A stretch of DNA of 64,000 nucleotides from Pseudomonadales bacterium (GTDB taxonomy: Bacteria > Pseudomonadota > Gammaproteobacteria > Pseudomonadales > Azotimanducaceae). Where the stretch lies: NCBI GenBank assembly GCA_028279305.1, contig JANQOA010000384.1, positions 28,590 to 92,589 on the forward strand. Reading direction: 5' to 3'. Below are positions 9,501 to 19,495 of this stretch, one piece after another. Positions within the stretch are counted from its first letter, which is position 1. The number at the start of each line of letters is the position of its first letter. Below the pieces are notes generated by a model that was given only the letters and a program-made list of their open reading frames with translations, was not told where the DNA came from and ran no database searches. Both the position numbers and the translations under genes were made by a program.

Positions 9501-10196
9501 ATGCATATTAACCACAATGATAGCCTGCTCAGCCAATTGGTCATGCCATTCGCACAGGACCTGACACTACAGGCTAGAAAGCTTATTCCTCTTTTGTCTA
9601 TAAGCTATCTGTTAGTGCTTGGATTGCTTGTTTTTGTGGCTCTCTTTGCAGCCCATTACAGTATTCCCGTTGAGAAATTTACCCGTGATACAGCGGTAAT
9701 ACTCGACGGCCACCCCTTCACCGGTGTCATCTCAAACATAGGGGTCTTGTTCTGGTGTTCTACCCTGGCAGTCTGTTTGTTTGCTTCAGCTATTCACTTC
9801 ACGCGTGGAAACACGGAAGGTTCGATATTCCTGTTTTTCTCCGGTTTGATCACAGCGTTACTGCTATTCGATGACTTTTTTATGTTCCACGATGAGATTT
9901 TTCCGAGGTACTTTCATATTTCAGAAAAGGTTACGTATGCTGGATATCTCGTTCTGGTAGCGGCTTACCTGCTGAAGTTCAAAGAGCAGATTTTCAGAAC
10001 TGACTATGCCCTGTTACTTCTTGCGTTCGGTTTTTTCGCATCATCGATACTGTCGGATGTTGTATTACCCCAGGAAGGCATAGTGTTTCTGGTGGAAGAC
10101 GGGTTTAAGTTGTTTGGCATCGTGAGCTGGTTCATCTACTTTACGCGAACGTGCTTCATTCAAGTTCAACCCAGACGTGGTGAAACGCGGGTTTAG
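9501..10196 (+). CDS. Polytopic membrane protein of unknown function
   Basis: About 6-7 TM helices; acidic/His motifs LLLFDDFFMFHDEIFP and VEDGFKLFG. Confidence 0.65.
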   Translation: MHINHNDSLLSQLVMPFAQDLTLQARKLIPLLSISYLLVLGLLVFVALFAAHYSIPVEKFTRDTAVILDGHPFTGVISNIGVLFWCSTLAVCLFASAIHFTRGNTEGSIFLFFSGLITALLLFDDFFMFHDEIFPRYFHISEKVTYAGYLVLVAAYLLKFKEQIFRTDYALLLLAFGFFASSILSDVVLPQEGIVFLVEDGFKLFGIVSWFIYFTRTCFIQVQPRRGETRV

Positions 10197-10234
10197 TCCG
10201 GATAACCTACGGCTGGTCTGTCGGCGACCACAAG

Positions 10235-11101
10235 TCACACACCAGCCAGTTCGCCCAGTGCACTGCGCTTCGACTTGAGTTTGTCAGCCAGCCGTTCAAA
10301 CTTCTCAGCATCATAGCCCGTATCGAACATTGGATTGCCTTCAGCATCGTAGGCATCTTCGACGATCACGGTAAACACTACATCGTCGCGGTCCTTCGGT
10401 GCTTTTTTCCAGTCGCCTGAAAATCTATTGGGTTTGAGCGACCAAGACTGAGATTCACCGGGTTCAAGACCGCCGGCGACCGAATAGTTAAAATCCTCCA
10501 CCAGCCAAGGCACTGATCTGCCTGGCGTTGCTAGAGTACCCTGCATGAAAAGCCGGGAGATCGCCTTATCAAGCCCGTTTGTTACGGCTACCTCAATAAC
10601 CAGATTGTCGCGCCAACGATCTTTGCGCCAGTAGAGCTTAGTTTTACTCACTTGAATTTTTGCGATCTCGGATTGGAGCGCGTCATACTTCTCTTTAGCG
10701 ATGAGCATGTCAGCCATCTCAGCTTCCAGATCCGTAACTTCCCCTTCAAGTATCTTCCGCTGCCGTGTACGTCGCTCACCTTTCACCTTCTCGGCTTCAG
10801 CGATGACCTGATTGACGGTCATGCCGTCGAGCTTTGCGAGTCCTTTGGCAGCCATTTCAGCACCCAGATCTTCTCCATCTTCACCTTGCAGGGCCCGTCG
10901 AAACATAGACTTCATGTCTACCTCTGAAAACAACAGCACTTTGGTTGCCTCCCGAAACGCTTCGGCTTTCTCCGCAGGCAGCGTTTCAGTGATGGTTTCA
11001 ATCGACTGCCTCATTGTTTCCTGCGACGACCCATCCAGTTTCGGTTCAGCACAAGCCCCGAGTAAGAGGACTAGTCCAATTCCAAAAATCCAAACCTTCA
11101 T
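10235..11101 (-). CDS. Lipoprotein (DUF6694-like)
   Basis: Signal peptide MKVWIFGIGLVLLLGACAEP; helical/coiled-coil body. Confidence 0.75.
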   Translation of the reverse strand: MKVWIFGIGLVLLLGACAEPKLDGSSQETMRQSIETITETLPAEKAEAFREATKVLLFSEVDMKSMFRRALQGEDGEDLGAEMAAKGLAKLDGMTVNQVIAEAEKVKGERRTRQRKILEGEVTDLEAEMADMLIAKEKYDALQSEIAKIQVSKTKLYWRKDRWRDNLVIEVAVTNGLDKAISRLFMQGTLATPGRSVPWLVEDFNYSVAGGLEPGESQSWSLKPNRFSGDWKKAPKDRDDVVFTVIVEDAYDAEGNPMFDTGYDAEKFERLADKLKSKRSALGELAGV

Positions 11102-11799
11102 CAGCCGGTTCCTAATTTAAGTTGTGTTCGATAAGACAAAAGACCATCCCACTCACCAATTTGAGGCGCAAAATCGAATGGATTTCTAATGCCTAGCTGT
11201 TCAATTGTGAATTTCCACTTACCAAAATTGCATGGGAAACAGCTGGCGACCAGGTTGGATTCATCAGTAGCTCCGCCAAGCTCATGTGGTACTACGTGAT
11301 CTGCGCTGGGCCATGCAAGAAGCGCGATACCGTGCCGTTCCCGGTTCGCTTTGTTGAGTGCGAAAACATCGGGGCGGCCCAAGGCGTCTCTAAACTTCTT
11401 GAACACGCGACGTGAGATTAGTTTGATTCCGCAGTATCGGCAGCGGTATCCATCACGCTCAAACACGTAGCGTTCTAGAGCGCCTGAAGGCATGCGGGGT
11501 TCAGCGCGAGCTTCTTTGGGCGTCTCCGGCGGCGGCTGCACCCCTAACGTTTGAGTTCTGTGACTGCCTGAATTCTGGCCATGATCTATGAACCAATCCT
11601 GAAGCTCCACGTGCCGCACATCAGCAAGTGCAATCAAACATGCCTCTCGATCACCGTTAGCTAACGATTCGACACTGCTTGCAAACTTCTCGACCTCGCC
11701 GTGCATCCACTCTAACGGCGGCAAGGGGCTGCGATCGCACCATTGCGTGCTATCGCGGCCGAGCGCCGTACAGTATTCATGGAGAGACGACTTGCACAC
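11101..11799 (-). CDS. HNH endonuclease
   Basis: VFERDGYRCRYCGIK...SADHVVPHELGGATDESNLVASCFPCNFGK. Confidence 0.85.
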   Translation of the reverse strand: MCKSSLHEYCTALGRDSTQWCDRSPLPPLEWMHGEVEKFASSVESLANGDREACLIALADVRHVELQDWFIDHGQNSGSHRTQTLGVQPPPETPKEARAEPRMPSGALERYVFERDGYRCRYCGIKLISRRVFKKFRDALGRPDVFALNKANRERHGIALLAWPSADHVVPHELGGATDESNLVASCFPCNFGKWKFTIEQLGIRNPFDFAPQIGEWDGLLSYRTQLKLGTG

Positions 11800-11998
11800 G
11801 TACGTTAGCCTCCGATGAACTACTGCCCTCGGGCGGCAAACAAAGTAAGGCGAGCCTGAAGTGGAAGGTTAGTGAGCATGGCAAACATCCGTTGTTAAGC
11901 ACATCATAGTGACCCTTAGCCAACAGGATTGATGTGAATGCGTTCTCACTCAAGTCTATGAAGTGTGAAGATTTGGTGCAGATTCTGTTGAGGCAGGA

Positions 11999-13774
11999 TC
12001 ATTCCTGACACGACTTTCCCTCGTGTTGATCGCAACCCAACAATACTTCCAGATCAAAATCATAGTAGTAGTTAAGCTTGCGGAAAGGCCGGCTTCCCGA
12101 CTCCGGAGCTGACAAAAGTAACTGGGCAGCCGAAGTTCCATTTTCATCAGCTTGCTTAACCGCGCTGGAACTTATCCACCCTCCGTTGTCATTAATGATT
12201 TCAGCAAGGCCCGACGTGTCGGCCGCGACGATGTCGATGGCATTCAATGCCGCTACATTAATTGCGTCCGACAAATCTTCGCCGCGCCACTGTCCCAAGC
12301 CATCAACATGGTCGCGCCCAATTACGTTGGAGGGCACAAGTATCACGTCAACTCCGGCTTTGGCAGCGCTTGTCGCGACTTCAGGGAAAAGGATGTCCGT
12401 ACCTTGAACAATCGCGATCCGGTGGTTGCTGGTATCAGTGATCCAAAGACTCCCGGATCCTTGAGTATCGTGAATACCCTTTCGTGTTTGAACTTCTTGG
12501 GGAAACACTGCTATCAGCCGACGAGCATTATCAATGCCGGTCGCGGAGGTCACAACTACCTGAAGCTCATGTCGAGCAACAGTTTTTCTAAGCTCGGCCC
12601 AAACCGCTCCTTCATCCCAGTCGCCGCTGAAATCAACGGGTTCGTGATTTAAAACATCAGGCGGGATAACCACGAGATTCTTGTGAATATCAGGTAATGA
12701 ATCGAGGGCTTGGATTACACATTGTCCTTTGCAATTATCGGCGACTGCCATCGCGGTTGCACGGACCTCAGCAAATTCCGGTAAATCTTGAGGAGTGGTT
12801 GCAGAGTCCGGCAAGTAATATTCATTGGCCAAAGCTTGGTAGGCGGAAGGTTGCCTGGAGGCAACCGTCCACGTGCGGTTCTCAGTGGATTGCGCGCGTT
12901 TCCTGCTAACCCGAACATCACTGTAAATTATTGTGTCCCGCGGATCTGATTGATCGATTGTTCTGTGGGTTACCGCAACCTCACCTTTGTCGGAGATAAC
13001 CGCGGAAGGCCCATCGTTCATGTTGTACGGATCATAAACACAGTGCGAATCGCGGCACTTCCGCCCATCTGTACACTGGGTCGAACTACTACACGGGGTG
13101 GCTCCTCTAAGGTCTACCTCACGCCCCCAGCGGTTGGCTACTATCATCCACACCCCGTTCTGACGTGCTCGAACCTTCCAGATCCTAAGTTGATCTGACT
13201 CCCCCCACCAGTTCGTCGGCGCCACTACGATATCTGCGCCACGAAGGGCTGCCAATCTCGCCACATCCGGCAAGTAAGTGTCCGAACAAATCACCGGAGC
13301 GATGTCACCAAATCGCGTCCCAAAGACCAGGATTTCCTTTTCGCCCCTAGCGTGCCATCCGCTTTCTCCACGTTTGTGCTGTACTCCGACTAGACCGTCT
13401 GGTCCGTATGCGACGACGGAGTTTCTCGCGCGTCCGTCTGCATGCTGCTCCGCAATTCCCACAAACACATACCCATCATGTAGTTTTGCAAGCTGTTCTA
13501 TTGATTGAAGTTCCGGAAATGGGTGCCGTAAGCCCAGATCCCCGGCGACTTGACTTTCGGTAATAGAAAACCCGGTGGTCGCCAACTCCGGGGTTACAAC
13601 AATATCCGCGCCCGAGGACATTGCATCACCAACCAATACTGTTAGTCGTTGAATATTCTCTTCAATCTGACCCAACTCGGGATTGAAATGAACTACTGCG
13701 ACTCGCGCCCGAGGGTTCGCGCAGGCGCAGACAAACAGAATACATATAACAACAACGAGCCTCATCTCTTCCAC
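11999..13774 (-). CDS. Nitrilase/carbon-nitrogen hydrolase-like lipoprotein, probably two tandem domains
   Basis: PELATTGF (Glu), HKRGESG (Lys), VICSDTYLPD (Cys); signal peptide with CACA; second nitrilase-like half SLWITDTSNHRIAIVQGTDILFPEV; likely start 13765. Confidence 0.8.
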   Translation of the reverse strand: MEEMRLVVVICILFVCACANPRARVAVVHFNPELGQIEENIQRLTVLVGDAMSSGADIVVTPELATTGFSITESQVAGDLGLRHPFPELQSIEQLAKLHDGYVFVGIAEQHADGRARNSVVAYGPDGLVGVQHKRGESGWHARGEKEILVFGTRFGDIAPVICSDTYLPDVARLAALRGADIVVAPTNWWGESDQLRIWKVRARQNGVWMIVANRWGREVDLRGATPCSSSTQCTDGRKCRDSHCVYDPYNMNDGPSAVISDKGEVAVTHRTIDQSDPRDTIIYSDVRVSRKRAQSTENRTWTVASRQPSAYQALANEYYLPDSATTPQDLPEFAEVRATAMAVADNCKGQCVIQALDSLPDIHKNLVVIPPDVLNHEPVDFSGDWDEGAVWAELRKTVARHELQVVVTSATGIDNARRLIAVFPQEVQTRKGIHDTQGSGSLWITDTSNHRIAIVQGTDILFPEVATSAAKAGVDVILVPSNVIGRDHVDGLGQWRGEDLSDAINVAALNAIDIVAADTSGLAEIINDNGGWISSSAVKQADENGTSAAQLLLSAPESGSRPFRKLNYYYDFDLEVLLGCDQHEGKSCQE

Positions 13775-14000
13775 CCCTCCGACAAATCACAAGTGAATTA
13801 GGTTAGCCCGGGTAAGCTGGAATGTCAGTAGCCGGAGATAAAGCCGAACCAAATCGTTAGAACGAGACATTTCAGCTTGCTTAAGAGCGCTCTACTTATC
13901 ATCCTCCTCCGCTAACACAATCTAAGCCCTCACACCACCCGTGAGGATGTGATCACCCGGCCTCCCCAGCCCTCCACAATCCCCGATTTGGAGACGCTGT

Positions 14001-14576
14001 ATGAACCTCTACTTCCGCCTCTTCATGGCGTGGTTCAGAAGCCGTTACGAAGTGCCGCTGTCCACTGCAGACAGTTGTTCCCAGGCATTCCGGGTCGGGC
14101 TTCTGGACATCGACCTGTTCGGTCATATGAACAACGGCCGGTACCTGCAGATCATGGACGTGGCCAGATTCCGGTGGCTGCTTCGCACCGGCACCATCAG
14201 CGCCATGTCCCGCGAGGGGTGGACCGTGTGTCTCGGCGGCCAGACGACGCGCTTTCGTAAGTCCCTGAAGCTCTACCAGCGGTTTCACATCGAAACGCGC
14301 ATGCGCCGCTGGGACAACAAGTGGTTCTATGTGGAACACGTGTTCAGAAACACCCGGCATGAACTGGTGGCCGTGGGCATGTCCAGGGCCGCCTTCCGCA
14401 GCGCAAACGGTTGGGTGTCCACTCGGGAAGTGATGGAGGTGGTTGACCCCGGTGTTGAATCCCTGCCGCTGACCGTCGATATGCTTGCATGGTCCAACGC
14501 GGAAGCTGAGTTTGAGGCGCGCATCCGATCCGAAGGGGCCTTTGTGCCGGGTGAATCCAACGGGTTGCAGGTGTGA
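14001..14576 (+). CDS. Acyl-CoA thioesterase-like hotdog protein
   Basis: DIDLFGHMNNGRYLQIMDVARFRWL 4HBT-type motif. Confidence 0.82.
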   Translation: MNLYFRLFMAWFRSRYEVPLSTADSCSQAFRVGLLDIDLFGHMNNGRYLQIMDVARFRWLLRTGTISAMSREGWTVCLGGQTTRFRKSLKLYQRFHIETRMRRWDNKWFYVEHVFRNTRHELVAVGMSRAAFRSANGWVSTREVMEVVDPGVESLPLTVDMLAWSNAEAEFEARIRSEGAFVPGESNGLQV

Positions 14577-17500
14577 CCTTCCAATTTGCCGTGCGCCGGC
14601 CCTGGGTCACCCTCGGCTACTGGCTGGTGTTTGTTGGGTCATGCCTTGCGGGTTTGAGCGGGATGCAGCGTGATCCGTCGGTGGACGCCTTCATCCCCAC
14701 CGATCATCCGTCTTATCGTACCGCGGAAGAGGTTGAACAGATCTTTGGCCTGTCGGACCCCATTGTCATCGCCCTGCAGTTTAAAGACGGGGTGTTTACG
14801 CGGCAGAGTTTAAAGGAGATACAACGCCTGCATGATCTGCTGGCCGAGGTTGAGGGTGTCCGCTACAACGGCGTCACCAGCCTCGCCAGCGAAAGTTATG
14901 TCAACAGCAGCCGCGGCGCGGTGGACGTGCACCGCTACATCGATGATCTAGACGACGCCAATGCGATACAGGCCGCGCGTACCGGATATACCAACATGGC
15001 GCCGCACATCGGTACCCTGGTGTCGCACGACCAGTCATCCGCAGCCTTGCTTGTGGAGCCTGACGAAGGCTGGCCGTCACATCTTGTCTACCGGAATGTA
15101 ATCACCGCAATGGCTGATGCCGCGCCGGCCGCCGCCGTACATGTCGGCGGCCTGGGCGCGGTAACGGGTTTTCTCACCGAGGTGATTTCCGAGGACGTTG
15201 CCCGGCTGGTGCCTTTTACCTATCTGATTGTGATGCTGGTGCTTTACATCGGGTTCCGGGATTGGCGGGCACTGCTGGTGCCGTTACCCGTACTGACCGG
15301 TTCGGTGATCGGCACGCTGGGCATAATGGCTGCACTGGGCGTGCCCTACTATGCCATCACCAGCGCTCTGCCGGTGTTGTTAGTGGCCATCGCCATGGCG
15401 GATACCATTCACGTGCTCACCGCCTTCCGCGAACAGGCCGGCAGCAGCGGCAGCACCGCTGACATGGTAACGGCAAGCCTAAGCCGGGTTTTGAGACCTA
15501 TCTCGTTCACCAGCCTCACCACGGTGATCGGCTTTGCGGCGATCGGCGCCGTCTCCATCATGCCGCCCATCATCCACTTCGCCTGGTTCGCCTGCATCGG
15601 TATTGTGTTGGCCTGGTTGTTTTCCCTGACCGCGGTGCCGGCGGTGATGGTGCTGTTGAAGATGCGGCCGGTCAGTTCAAGCAGCGGTTCCTGGGCACAG
15701 GCTGCCTCCATCCTGACCCGGTATGGCGCTGCTCTGCGAATTGTATTTGCCGGGCTGTTACTGTTGGGCGCCGCGGTGGCCACACAGGTGTCTGTAGACC
15801 GCTCCCTGGTCAACGCTTTTCCCAAACAAGCGCCTGTACGCGTGGCGGATGAATTTCTCAACACGCACTTTGCCGGCACCGCCTTTCTCGATGTGTATGT
15901 TGATTCCGGCGCGGTGGATGGTGCGCTGCAGCCCGGCTTCCTCAGGCAGATTGGTGATCTGCAGGACTTTATGGAATCCCTGCCTCACGTGCAGAAAACC
16001 GTCAGCGTCCTCGACTATATACGGGAAATGCACCGGGCTCTGAATGACAATGCGGTGCCCGGCAATATCGGTGCCACCCCCGTGGAGATCACACAGGAAC
16101 TGTTCCTGTATGAAAGTGCAGCGGCACCTGGGACCCTGCGCCAGGAACTGGACTTCGACCGGCGCCGGGTGCTGGTGCGAGGTGTCTTGAATAGCCGTTT
16201 CTCATCCGACGAAGCACAGACGGTGACGCGCCTGCAGACGTATGTGGATGAGCACTTTCCCGGTGCCGTTGACGTGCGGCTGAGCGGGCGGGTAAACACC
16301 CGCTACCACTGGATGTCCCGATTGGGCGAATCACACGTGGCGGGGGTGGCGCTGTCACTGTTGCTGGTGTTGCTGGCTGCAAGCTATCTGTTCCGCTCCC
16401 CGGCGATGGGTACCCTGTGCGTGCTGCCCGTGGTGCTGGCGGTGTTGTCCGTCTACACCGTGCTGTATCTGACCGGTGGATATCTGGAACCCGCAACGTC
16501 GATGTTTGCGGCGATCTCCATTGGCATCGGCGTGGACTATGCCATCCATCTCCTGTTCCGGTTGCGTCAGGAATCTGAAAAACAACAGGATTATGCGGTT
16601 GCGGTGGCGGCAACGCTGCAGCATGTGGGCCGCGCCTGTATGTACAACGCGCTGGGTATCGGCCTTGGCGTGCTGGTGCTGGCGACCAGCAGCCTCGGCA
16701 CGTTGCAGAATTTCGGCTTTCTGATCGCCACCGCAACCTTTGCCGGCCTGATGGCGTCTTTTGTTTTTCTGCCGGCGCTGTACCGGCCCCTGGGCCTGAG
16801 GCGAATCGGGGCGGTGGCCGCTGTGTGCTGTCTGGTCTGGGTGCCCTGGCAGGACGTCCAGGCGGGCACTGGGGATACGGAGGACACAAAAGACACGGAA
16901 AAGATGACGCTGGCGGACAGAATCGAGCAACGCCCGGAACCGGCAGTGTCCATCCGTCACCTGTCCATTGTGCTGGTGGACCGTGCCGGGCGCAGCCGAG
17001 AACGGGAAGCGGTGGTCCTACGGCGCACGGACCTTGTGCACACGGACTCCCTGTTTGTGCTGGCCGCGCCCGCTTCGCTGCGGGACCTGGCTTTTCTCAC
17101 CCACTCAAAACCCTCGGGGCACGATCAACGCTGGTTGTTCCGGCCCACGGCGGAGCGGGCGCGTCGTTTACCGGCAGCAAACCGGGGTGATGCATTTATC
17201 GGTACCGACTTCACTTATGCCGACGTGCAGAGCCATCTGAAATTTGATGCGGACGACTTCGTGTTCTCACAAATGAGTGATGACGGACACGCACATTGGC
17301 GGCTGGTGGGTGATGTTAAAACCAAGCGCTTACAGCGGGAACTGGGCTACGCGCAATTTACCGCAGAAGGCGGCCTGGAGACGCTGCTGCCGCGGCGCAT
17401 CAACTTTGTGAACACCAGCGGGCGTAGCGTGAAAGTGATCACCGTGCCGTCTTTCGAGATGATCGAGGGCTATGCCTTACCCACGGAAATTGTTGCAGAG

Positions 17501-17632
17501 AACCCTCGCAGCGGCCACACCACCTACTTTAAGTACGGCGAAACACGGTTGCTGGCCCAGTCGCCGGATCAGATCTTTGACGCGGCCCGGCTGCGAAAAG
17601 GCTTGTCGGTGCAACTGGCGGCCTTGCAATGA
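14573..17632 (+). CDS. MMPL/RND-family transporter fused to C-terminal LolA-like (outer membrane lipoprotein-sorting) domain
   Basis: Two 6-TM repeats with intervening soluble domains; C-terminal DLAFLTHSKPSGHDQRWLFRPTAERARRLPAANRGDAFIGTDFTYADVQSH. Confidence 0.85.
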   Translation: MTFQFAVRRPWVTLGYWLVFVGSCLAGLSGMQRDPSVDAFIPTDHPSYRTAEEVEQIFGLSDPIVIALQFKDGVFTRQSLKEIQRLHDLLAEVEGVRYNGVTSLASESYVNSSRGAVDVHRYIDDLDDANAIQAARTGYTNMAPHIGTLVSHDQSSAALLVEPDEGWPSHLVYRNVITAMADAAPAAAVHVGGLGAVTGFLTEVISEDVARLVPFTYLIVMLVLYIGFRDWRALLVPLPVLTGSVIGTLGIMAALGVPYYAITSALPVLLVAIAMADTIHVLTAFREQAGSSGSTADMVTASLSRVLRPISFTSLTTVIGFAAIGAVSIMPPIIHFAWFACIGIVLAWLFSLTAVPAVMVLLKMRPVSSSSGSWAQAASILTRYGAALRIVFAGLLLLGAAVATQVSVDRSLVNAFPKQAPVRVADEFLNTHFAGTAFLDVYVDSGAVDGALQPGFLRQIGDLQDFMESLPHVQKTVSVLDYIREMHRALNDNAVPGNIGATPVEITQELFLYESAAAPGTLRQELDFDRRRVLVRGVLNSRFSSDEAQTVTRLQTYVDEHFPGAVDVRLSGRVNTRYHWMSRLGESHVAGVALSLLLVLLAASYLFRSPAMGTLCVLPVVLAVLSVYTVLYLTGGYLEPATSMFAAISIGIGVDYAIHLLFRLRQESEKQQDYAVAVAATLQHVGRACMYNALGIGLGVLVLATSSLGTLQNFGFLIATATFAGLMASFVFLPALYRPLGLRRIGAVAAVCCLVWVPWQDVQAGTGDTEDTKDTEKMTLADRIEQRPEPAVSIRHLSIVLVDRAGRSREREAVVLRRTDLVHTDSLFVLAAPASLRDLAFLTHSKPSGHDQRWLFRPTAERARRLPAANRGDAFIGTDFTYADVQSHLKFDADDFVFSQMSDDGHAHWRLVGDVKTKRLQRELGYAQFTAEGGLETLLPRRINFVNTSGRSVKVITVPSFEMIEGYALPTEIVAENPRSGHTTYFKYGETRLLAQSPDQIFDAARLRKGLSVQLAALQ

Positions 17633-18846
17633 AAACCGTTCTGGTTGTCATCGCGCTGCTGTGCGTCCCCGCAGCCGGAGCGGCCTCAGCGTGGACCCCG
17701 CAACTGGAACTGAGCGGGCGTTATGTGGACGGCCCAGATCAGACCGGTGCAGTAGAAACGAAACTGTCACCGTCACTCCAGTGGGATGGTACCCGAGCAC
17801 AGTTCCGGGCCTCAGCACGGCTCCGCTGGCTGTCTTCACCCAGATACGACGCACTGGATGCAGACCATGACACTTACGCTGAAGCCAGCCGCCCCGAAAA
17901 CATAGATGACCGCGGCGTCGCGGAACTGCGTGACTTCTACTATGAATACCGATATCGAAGTACACGCCTGAAGGTAGGCAAACAGGCCATCGACTGGGGT
18001 TTGCTGGACGGGTTCAAGGTTTTGGACGTGGTGAACCCCCAGGACTTCCGTGAATTTATACTGGATGACTTCTCCAGTTCGCGGATATCAACCTGGTCGG
18101 TGCTGGCTCAGGCCAACTCTGCACATTTTGAGTGGGAAGCCTACTGGACCGCCGACCACACGGTGCACGACCTGCCTGACGAACGCTCCCATTTCGACTT
18201 CACCGCAGCGGGGTATCAAATCCCCCGCGGGTTTGAGATTGTCCGCCCGCGGCAGAACAGCTGGGGTACACGGTTTGGAGTGCGGCTGGGTGACTGGCGG
18301 GTCCGCGCCAGCTTCGTGGATAACCACGAACACTTTCCGGTGGCGACCGTTGCCGCAGGGAACGGTGTATCCATTTACCCCGAGCGCAGACTATACGGGT
18401 TGCAGTTCGAGGGGAATGTGGGTACCTGGGTGATCCGCGGGGAATTCAACTATCAGCCGGATGAAGTGTTCCGCGATGTGGAAACGGGGCTGCTGACGGA
18501 TCGCGACAATTACAGCACCGCGCTGGCGGCAGACTTCCAGGCACTGGGCTGGTTTGTGAGTGTGCAGTGGGTGCACGAAGCCTACGCGCCGAATACCCGG
18601 CATCAGCAGTTATTCACCGCCCTGGTAAAACGGTCGTTCTGGAACGAGCGGTTGGACGCCTTGATCAGATGGTACGGTTCAGATCGGCACGATGCGCTGT
18701 ACCGTCTGGGCCTGGAACTGGAACTGCCCGGCGCGTTGGGCAGGCTGCAGCTGGGTGGTGATGTGTTCCGAGGTTCCGCGGATACGCTGTTCGGGCAGTT
18801 CTCCGCCCGGGACCAGTACTTTGTGGGATGGCGCAAAACCTTTTAA
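17629..18846 (+). CDS. Outer-membrane beta-barrel/porin-like protein
   Basis: Signal peptide, amphipathic strand pattern, C-terminal aromatic WRKTF; ATGA overlap with the transporter. Confidence 0.75.
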   Translation: MKTVLVVIALLCVPAAGAASAWTPQLELSGRYVDGPDQTGAVETKLSPSLQWDGTRAQFRASARLRWLSSPRYDALDADHDTYAEASRPENIDDRGVAELRDFYYEYRYRSTRLKVGKQAIDWGLLDGFKVLDVVNPQDFREFILDDFSSSRISTWSVLAQANSAHFEWEAYWTADHTVHDLPDERSHFDFTAAGYQIPRGFEIVRPRQNSWGTRFGVRLGDWRVRASFVDNHEHFPVATVAAGNGVSIYPERRLYGLQFEGNVGTWVIRGEFNYQPDEVFRDVETGLLTDRDNYSTALAADFQALGWFVSVQWVHEAYAPNTRHQQLFTALVKRSFWNERLDALIRWYGSDRHDALYRLGLELELPGALGRLQLGGDVFRGSADTLFGQFSARDQYFVGWRKTF

Positions 18847-18850
18847 TCGT

Positions 18851-19495
18851 CTAAACGTCCCGCATCAGGCCCAGCCGGTTGGCTTCAAACAGTGCTTCGG
18901 TGCGAGAGTTAACCGCAAGCTTGTCGTAGATCACCTTGGTATGCGACGCCACCGTGTTGGCGCTGATGTTAAGCAGCGCCGCGACCTCGGGGTAAGAATA
19001 ACCTTTGCTGGCAAGCTGCAGCACCTCCAGCTCCCGCGGGGAAAGCTGATCCGCTTTGTTTGGCATACCGGATTGCGGGGTTGCAAATATATCGATCAGG
19101 TAGCGGGCAATGGACGGAGAAATGGGTGAGCCGCCGTCCACCAGCGCGGTGATGGAACTGGTGATCTGCTGCACCGAATCATCTTTTAACAGATACCCTT
19201 TGGCACCCGCGCGGATGGCATCAACCACAGTCTGCTCGTCACCAAGCACGGAGATGACCATCGAGATTGTCGGTGAGTTCTTCTCCGACAGCGCGCGCAG
19301 CAGTTCAATTCCGTTACCGTCCGGCAGATTCAGGTCAACCAGGATCACCTGGGGCGGCGGGATCACCGCCAGCTTGCTGTGCGCTTCTTCCAGGGAGGCG
19401 GCGGTAAAGGCCACCGTCATGGTGGCGCTGACCTTATCGGTGAGCATCTGGCGCATCAGCGCATCGTCTTCAACAATGCCGACCTGGATGCTCAT
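18851..19495 (-). CDS. LuxR/NarL-family response regulator
   Basis: Receiver VILVDLNLPDGNG and HTH LSPRELEVLQLASKGYSYPEVAALLNISANTVASHTKVIYDKL. Confidence 0.95.
   Translation of the reverse strand: MSIQVGIVEDDALMRQMLTDKVSATMTVAFTAASLEEAHSKLAVIPPPQVILVDLNLPDGNGIELLRALSEKNSPTISMVISVLGDEQTVVDAIRAGAKGYLLKDDSVQQITSSITALVDGGSPISPSIARYLIDIFATPQSGMPNKADQLSPRELEVLQLASKGYSYPEVAALLNISANTVASHTKVIYDKLAVNSRTEALFEANRLGLMRDV

Noticed and set aside
16089-16889. 266-aa minus-strand ORF opposite MMPL
   Set aside because: Pro/Arg/Ser-rich shadow ORF.
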